From Apricaphanius iberus (Eukaryota; Chordata; Actinopteri; Cyprinodontiformes; Aphaniidae), in NCBI GenBank assembly GCA_028564705.1, contig JAPXFQ010002744.1:1612001-1676000 (forward strand): DNA of 64,000 bases, written 5' to 3'. Below are positions 57,701 to 64,000 of the stretch, piece after piece. Made by a program: the position numbers and the translations under genes. The stretch's first letter is position 1. Every line of letters starts with the position of its first letter. A model generated the notes under the pieces. That model saw only the letters and a program-made list of their open reading frames with translations. It ran no database searches and was not told the origin of the DNA.

Positions 57701-58700
57701 TCTTAACTGCTGAGGCACAGCCAAAGTGGTGATTAGCAGCAATTTTCACCTCAGCAGAAGGGACCCGAGTGAAGCAAAACACTATGCCTAAAGTCAGTCA
57801 GGCTGGTCAGATTTAGGCTTCCCTCTAACCACCCAAGGCACTTTTTTACCAAAGTATTTTTTTTTAATCTTTTCGTCTGAAGCACTGGTGAGTAACTTCA
57901 ACCTGAAAAACAAAAAGGAAAATGTCAGTACGACCTTCAATCAGGCAATACTATAAAAACATTCACAAATGATAAAACAGGAAAATTGATTTGCACGAGA
58001 TTAAAGCTCTCACTGTGCTACTACAAAGGCCTGTATAATGATTCAGCCAGCATGTTAACACTAAGAACAAATAGCTGGGTGTTTCCTGAGCAGCATGATC
58101 TACACTCTGAACTCAGTCCCAATTCATGCTGAGTTTTCATTGCAGAGTCTTGCCTGATTATGATCCTTTGCTGTTTATAAGTTTCTGGCACAGTCGTGGG
58201 AAGCACCGCACGTATGATTAAAAGACACAGTTTTAGGAATGTTCGACTGTACGATAAGGGCCTGTGTATAAAAAAATAACTTCCTTTGATCCATTCTAGT
58301 TTTGCTGGTTTTTGAATTGATTTTAAGTCATTTTAGTGCTGCTAATATGATGTTTAACTCAAAATATGTCTGTATATCCATGTAAAACTGCTGCAAAGCC
58401 GCAGTGATTTGCTGTTACAAAGTCTGATCATATCCTACGTACTGATAAGAATCCAAAGCAAGAAAATAAAATAACACCAGAATAACATCTTAAACTTATA
58501 CTTACCCTGCAAAAATATATATTTTTTCTTTTTAGCATAAACCAATTATCATCTAAGCTCATCATTTTATGGGTCTTAAGCACACTTCAATGAAGAGCCG
58601 CACATTTCTGTACAGATTATTTATAAATTCCATTGCAGTAAACATAAGGTGGAGACGAAGTAAGGTTTGCGTGTGAGTTGAGGCGTCATACTACCTTTTG
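54701..58700. other. Intergenic between acp1 and alkal2
   Basis: AT-rich, non-coding. It holds the possible transposon end at 56620-56692 and an (AT)n tract. Short frames (for example 57133-57471) show no recognised domain. The 3' UTR of alkal2 must lie in the right-hand part; its polyadenylation signal was not located. Confidence 0.4.
57050..57119. repeat. Imperfect (AT)n microsatellite
   Basis: TATA-rich run with interruptions such as ATACATATATGTATATATAT. Confidence 0.9.
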
Positions 58701-58710
58701 AGTGTGTGTG

Positions 58711-58775
58711 CTACCCCTCTGTGCACTGTGGGCTGCCCGCAAGCCGTGTGAGAAGTCGCGCACATCTTTTGAAGT
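58711..58775 (-). CDS. alkal2: alkal2 coding exon 4 (last)
   Basis: Completes the tyrosine of [15 protein letters not shown] and ends GSPQCTEG before TAG. CTCAG acceptor. Carries the last two conserved cysteines. Confidence 0.93.
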
Positions 58776-60632
58776 CTGAGAAAGAGAAAACACAAAGAAA
58801 AAGACGGTGAAGGGCTTTCTTTTCACGCAGTCTGTTGACATTAGATTGTTTTTGCTTTCCCTCCTGGTGCAGGAGGTCTACGGTGATCGTAGCTTACATG
58901 CAGGTAACGTGCAGTCTCTGGTGTGGTGGTAAAGTCTGTATGCGTTCTTCCTGCACTTGGAGCTGAATACCAGTGGACCTGCCAAAAGCAGAAGAAGGGT
59001 CACATTATAACTTTGTTTGCATACGCATCAACATCTGCTTTGTGGCTTTAATCCATTTAGCATCCACTCATAAAAGCGATGCCATCAAGGTGTTATGGTG
59101 AGGTTACAACATTTTAAAATCAGTAAATCCACATCCAGTGTGGGCTAAAGAAGGATATGCTGACATATCAAATTTAAATTTTTTTTTGGCATGCAAGTAG
59201 AAGAAAACATGAAATAATATTCTATCCTAAATAGGAATAATTTAATCATTAAAAGTCCAGACTTCTATCACCCCATAACCACAGGTGTAGCAGGGATATG
59301 GCAAGCCATTTGGGTCAAACACTGAATCTTTTCTTTAGAAACTGCACTTTAATTGTCCAGGTTATTGTAAAACAGTGACAGCCTCCATCTGAATGGTGAA
59401 AAAGAAATATTAAAATGTATGAACTTTTCAAGAGGTTCCATTTAAGGCAGAACAGCATACTTCCCCCTTCCTGAAAAGCCAAACGAATAAAGATTCATTC
59501 TATCTATTTTACGTGACTACAACATTTACTCTTTTTCTTTTAAGTAAAACAAAAGTCAAAGCTCAGCATTAACCAGGGGTTAAGTCAGTTAAAAACCCAG
59601 AGAGAAAATAGTTTTTTTCCTTCTCAATATATATAAAAAAAATTATAAATAAATACTGATTTTTCATCACCCAACTCAGCAATGAACGCTTGTTTATAGT
59701 TGGTGTTCAATTGGCAAAGAGAAAACTGTTGCTTTAATCTCTAAATGGCAAAAAAAAGTTTACAGTAGTCATATTTACTGCCACTTTTTATTTCACACAG
59801 GTCAGCACTGAAAGCAAACAAAAATGTTTTCCCATTTTCTTCCCCCCACCCCCATGTTTTTCCGATACGCGGATAATCTGTTGTGAAGCTTCTTATAGTT
59901 TAAAGCTTTCCTTTTTACTTTTTGATAATAATAACTTGTCACACTGGGATGGAAACAGAAATTAATGTAAGCCAGATGGGGGCAGCTGTAGGGCCAAAAC
60001 CTGAAGCCATTCTAAGGGTTTTATTCAGATATATTCTAAGGGTAGAACTTAAATAGGAAGTGCCGATAGTGGGCAGGAATGGCTTGCCATATATTTCTGT
60101 GTGTCTGTCTGTAAAGGAATTTTAATAGAGAGGAAAAATTTAACAAGCTCTTACCTGTGAAATATCTAATTATTCTTTCTTTCATTCTAAAATCTGTAGG
60201 GGACAAAGCTGCGGGAAGAGAAAAAAACACCACATTAATTATGGAGGTTTTATATGACACCTGGACAAAAAGTAACGTTTTAAACCATACTATCATTGAA
60301 ATGGTTTATTTGAAGGACCTTTAGGCGTGAGATCAATCTCCAAGGACAAGCCACTCACCCAGAGCTTGGTTCCCTTTGTCAGTCTTGCCGCGGAAGTCCC
60401 TCTGCTCAGCAGAAGCGCTGCCCACCGCCCGTGGTGTCAGCGGGGCTTCCGTTCTCGCGGTGTGTCGTCCCCGGTTTTTCTCCACGTGCTTCATGATCTC
60501 AACCATCCGCCTCAAATTACGCTGCGCGTTCCCGCCGGCCGCCGCGGTGGGCGCGCTCTCGCCAAAGTGCTTAGTCAGAGCGCACATCAGTAACATCAGT
60601 CCTATAATAACGGGTTTGCGCGGTGCGCTCAT
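58711..60632 (-). CDS. alkal2: alkal2-like, secreted ALK/LTK ligand (FAM150/augmentor) (gene-level entry)
   Basis: Secreted cytokine-like ligand activating the receptor tyrosine kinases ALK and LTK; in fish this family controls pigment-cell (iridophore) development. Coding exons on the minus strand: 60632-60359, 60208-60155, 58978-58898, 58775-58711, giving 157 residues (human ALKAL2 is 152). Residues 1-25 ([20 protein letters not shown]...) form a signal peptide. The middle part is variable. The conserved augmentor domain runs from [14 protein letters not shown] through [20 protein letters not shown] and [20 protein letters not shown] to SPQCTEG, with all four family cysteines. All introns are GT-AG and all phases match. 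I chose the ATG at 60632 because it starts the signal peptide; upstream in-frame codons to 60749 look non-coding. Fish have alkal2a and alkal2b, and I cannot tell which this is. Confidence 0.93.
58898..58978 (-). CDS. alkal2: alkal2 coding exon 3
   Basis: Encodes [20 protein letters not shown] then DCTLPA, including two of the four conserved cysteines. TTGGCAG acceptor and T|GTAAGCT donor. Confidence 0.95.
60155..60208 (-). CDS. alkal2: alkal2 coding exon 2 (54 nt)
   Basis: Small exon encoding [17 protein letters not shown] with split codons at each end. CCCGCAG acceptor and G|GTAAGAG donor. Confidence 0.93.
60359..60632 (-). CDS. alkal2: alkal2 coding exon 1
   Basis: Encodes the signal peptide and variable N-terminal region ([20 protein letters not shown], later GNQAL). 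The donor is G|GTGAGT, phase 1. The exon is GC-rich compared with its surroundings. Confidence 0.92.
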
Positions 60633-62693
60633 AGCTCCAGTGTAGTGAGGAAGGTGAAAGGCGGATGGAAGGAGGGAAAAGTGAACACCTTTTCTTTTTG
60701 GACACCTGAAGGATGAGATTAAAACAGATTTGTAAATGACCAGAATCATATTTTAAATTAGAACTCCTAGTTGCTTCATACTTTCATAATAAACAGCTTA
60801 ATTATATCACTCTTAGGAACTAAAACCCAAGTAAAGAAAAGGTTACTTCATTTAAGGTCAGCTCAAACATAATTAACTAATTATTAAATAATATTACCAC
60901 TTTTTCTTATTGTGTTACTGAGAGGGTTCAATAATTAATTGCATTTTTAAAGTGTTTGTATTTCTAGTATTCGAAAAAGCGGTTTAGGTGTGTAAAAAGT
61001 GTTACCGTTTCAAAGTTCTCTTTTCTTGTGACTGAGTCCTGTGCGTCCTGCAAAAACGATACACATGTGCGCAACTTTATCGTTTGTTGCGTTCTCGTCC
61101 TGGTCCCACAAAATGTTCTCTGTTTTAAAAAAACTCGGCTCAAGTTTATGGAGAATTAAAGTCAAATGAGTGATCGATGAAAGTTGTTGATCATCCTCTG
61201 AACGCCCGCATGAAGAGTGAGTGCGCAACAAGAAGAAGCTGAGATTATCCGGTGTGGCGCTCCAAGTTCCAAGTTTGCCCTCTCTTGTGCGTTCAGTCCC
61301 CTTTTATTCTATCTCCCGGACGGCGGGGGGGGAACTGTCCCCTGTGGATGCTCCACCAGATTATGTGGTAATTATAGAAAGCGGTACATGAAGAGAAGAG
61401 TTAACACGAGTTGTCCGATCATCCCTTGAATGCTGCGTCAAGTTTACTGAGGTCCCCCGCCCTCTCCTCTCCGTTACTCCATTTATCTGTGCGATATATG
61501 CGGTTACAGGAAGCGTCTGTCCTCCACTAATACTTCCACTGAAATTTCCAATCAGCCCAGCGAGCAGCGCAGATGCAGCACATCTAAGAGGAAATGCTCC
61601 CATATCCTTCTAAGGATCCTCATAACCTCATTTAGTCATTGTGCGCTTAACATCCATCACAGAAAATTGAAACCCAATTATGCACCTTTTAGAGACGATT
61701 CTTTGAAAATTGATTGTTTTGTTTTAAATATGTTGCCAGTGGTTTCTCGAAAGAGCAGCCCGTTGTGGTTTGTTCTCGCTGGAGATTAGTTTGCACTTGC
61801 CTGTTGCTGGGGCTAGAACAGCTTTCTTAAAAGTCGGGGCGTGAAAGTGGCTCCCACGCCCACCACTTGAAATCCCACAAACCTGCAAGGGTCGAGACAG
61901 ATCTTTAGACACAAATATCCATTCACCTCAGCTGCAATGCTCAAATGAGAGCAGAGTTCAGAAAGTTACCTTTATATGGGCTACTTGGAATTTTTTTCAT
62001 GAAACCTGTCCACATATTTTGGCGCATATTTTGCTATTTTTATCCCAATCAGATTACAGCATAGAATAGTGACAGCCTTGTTAATTCCTGCAAAATTGAG
62101 CGAGGAAACGACCTTGCAGTCTTGCTTAAAAGAATAAAGCCACGGTGCTGAAAGGACAGCGCACTGTCACCAAACTTCTTTACTGAACAAAGCCACACTC
62201 TGTGCTTTCCCCCCCTTTCTTTTGCATTCCTCCAGAACGTTTTTAAAGGGGTGGCAAGTGGTGTAGGGGTCGATGAGGAGAGGGCACGTTTAACAAAAAA
62301 ATATACACAAATAAATAAATAAGTAAATGAATTATAAAAGATGACAAAATATAGGCGGGTTTCTTGCTGATGCACACCACCATCAGGATATTTGACCCGC
62401 TTTTTTTTTTTGAGAATCAGTCGTCACATTTATTTGAAGCCTTATAAGAAATCCACTGACACAGCACAGATTTGTTTTCAAATGAGCACGTATCTGTGGA
62501 TTTACAGCAGAGATCTGCATAAGTGAGTAGCCAGTTTGGGGTCTGACTGCATTTTTCTGACAGCTGTAACTCTTATCATGTGTCAGCTGCGAATGCTTTA
62601 ACAATTTTTCAATTTTCATGCAAAGTTGGAATATGTTTGTGTGCGAAAATACTCAGAAACACGTAGAACAGCCCGTTAGGCCCTTACTAAGAA

Positions 62694-62767
<74 letters not shown>

Positions 62768-64000
62768 CAAAGCAACTAAATTTTTCAAAGTCTCAGGTGA
62801 AATATAAAGGAAGACGCCAGCAGTTTCAGCAGGGGGCGTCATTCTGCAGTTGCTGCACACACTCATGCTTTTTACATGAGCAGCAGTGCACTGAGCCAGC
62901 ATGTTTGAGGAAATTTGACTGATGAAATATGTCTATACAAATGGATAACCAAAGTGCCATCATGAAATCCGATCAGATCGAATTACACCACAGGATGTGT
63001 GTCTGCTTTGTTGATCAGCTGTGTGCCTTGCATCACATTCTGTTTTAACAGATCTCCCTCACTAAACTGACTGTGTAGCACGCATACTGCAGAAGAGGTT
63101 CACGGTTGAAAATACAACTTGATAGAAACAAACCAAAATTAAACATCTACAACTACAGGCCAACAAAGCTTTTGTTGGTATTCTGAGTTGGGGGGGAAGC
63201 CGTGTACTTTGGCACTTTGCAGTTCACCACTGCAGGAAATGTGAGGGAATCTTTTCTGCATCCCATTATGTCAACATGTTTTTGAGTCACAGTTTTGAAA
63301 AACAGTAGATGTTGTTTATATACTTAGAGTATATACAGTTTTCATGTAGCAAATTACTCTTTTTAACCCTTTATTAGATTCAATCAACTTTTCTTAGTGG
63401 TCTGAAACAGTGCAGTCTGCCATGTTTCATTCGTTAAGTCAGCTTGATGGGAGTTTAATTGAACCACAGAAGCCAACATTTCCCACATACTATGATTTTC
63501 TGTTGCTTCTTTCGTCATACATATTGTGACACTTTCCACTTCCAAATATCTTTTCTGAGATAATCTTATCATGAGATCATGTTTCTATCCTCCCTAGAGT
63601 GTGTATTGCAGCTTAATCAAACTGCTTCAGAAAAAAAGGATGAGACGAGACTCTGGTTTGCCGTTTAACTCCACTTTAGTAACAATAAATGGAAATGCAG
63701 GTTACAGAGGGAAAAGGCGCTCATACAACTTCACTTTACATTTCTTTTTCTGTCGTAACATTACGCGCCAAGACACTTCCTGCTCTCAAGGCCTCATGGG
63801 TAATGAAGTTCTTATTGTTTATATAAGGAACTGAGCATATTAAACTTATACTGAAGTCTCAAATAAGTTTTCTCAACTCTAATTCTAGGACAAATGAATG
63901 AATCTGTCCTTTTAAACATTTTAACTGAACATTTCATTGAATTAACTCATTAACGGTTATCTATTTATTTAACAACACCAATATAAATCCTTTCCCATCA
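60633..64000. other. Upstream region of alkal2, no further gene
   Basis: A possible 5' UTR splice acceptor (CCTTCAG on the minus strand near 60705) suggests an upstream noncoding exon, perhaps around 61000-61400 where the DNA is less AT-rich. Beyond that I see only non-coding sequence and a GATA microsatellite; short frames show no domains. Confidence 0.4.
62694..62767. repeat. (GATA)n microsatellite
   Basis: About 18 perfect GATA units. The serine/isoleucine/tyrosine/leucine repeat on the minus strand is a translation of this tract. Confidence 0.98.

Noticed and set aside
60633..60749. An upstream start for alkal2 at 60749
   Set aside because: It would place 39 residues of non-conserved sequence before a good signal peptide; the ATG at 60632 gives the expected length and N-terminus. 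A possible splice acceptor also lies in that stretch.
62687..62902. Tyr-Leu-Ser-Ile repeat protein
   Set aside because: Translation of the GATA microsatellite.

Overview
This is a stretch of vertebrate nuclear DNA, almost certainly from a teleost fish. It is AT-rich and intron-rich. It is packed with fish-type transposons (Tc1/mariner, pogo, hAT-like and Harbinger-like elements, Rex1 and L2 LINEs) and a class I endogenous retrovirus. The only host genes I can support are acp1 (low-molecular-weight protein tyrosine phosphatase, + strand, 35358-53026) and an alkal2-type gene (FAM150/augmentor, secreted ligand of ALK/LTK-family receptors, - strand, 58711-60632). The two genes lie tail to tail. 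ACP1 and ALKAL2 are also close neighbours in human, so this is probably conserved linkage.

Layout: 1-15.9 kb is a graveyard of transposable elements. It holds an L2-like LINE end (546-1535), a Harbinger-like MITE (2286-2946), a TTAA-flanked dispersed repeat split by a Tc1 element (around 4250-6745, Tc1 at 5128-6703), a 3.1 kb hAT-like element (7041-10188), a 0.5 kb inverted-repeat element, a Tc1 remnant, and a Rex1 LINE carrying a small hAT-like insertion with a perfect 8-bp duplication. From 15948 to 27506 lies a complete minus-strand provirus with two LTRs and a 4-bp GTAC duplication. Its gag and env frames are open, but pro-pol has three in-frame stops in or next to the reverse transcriptase. 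Gag ends in an amber codon in frame with pro-pol, and a 64-bp tandem array fills the untranslated leader. From 27.5 to 35.3 kb lie a second copy of the TTAA repeat, a Tc1/mariner remnant and another hAT-like element.

The acp1 gene spans about 17.7 kb in seven coding exons. Two of these are homologous 114-nt alternatives to each other, separated by only 65 nt. Its large introns hold a pogo-like element, a second Harbinger-like copy and microsatellites. After acp1 come about 5.7 kb of intergenic DNA with Tc1-like debris, then the compact four-exon alkal2 gene, then its upstream region with a GATA microsatellite.

I found no RNA genes, CRISPR arrays or operons, and none would be expected. The items most worth a second look are the retrovirus (amber gag-pol junction, leader tandem array, unidentified primer-binding site, open gag and env beside a broken pol), the acp1 exon pair, and several nested insertions whose empty sites can be read directly.
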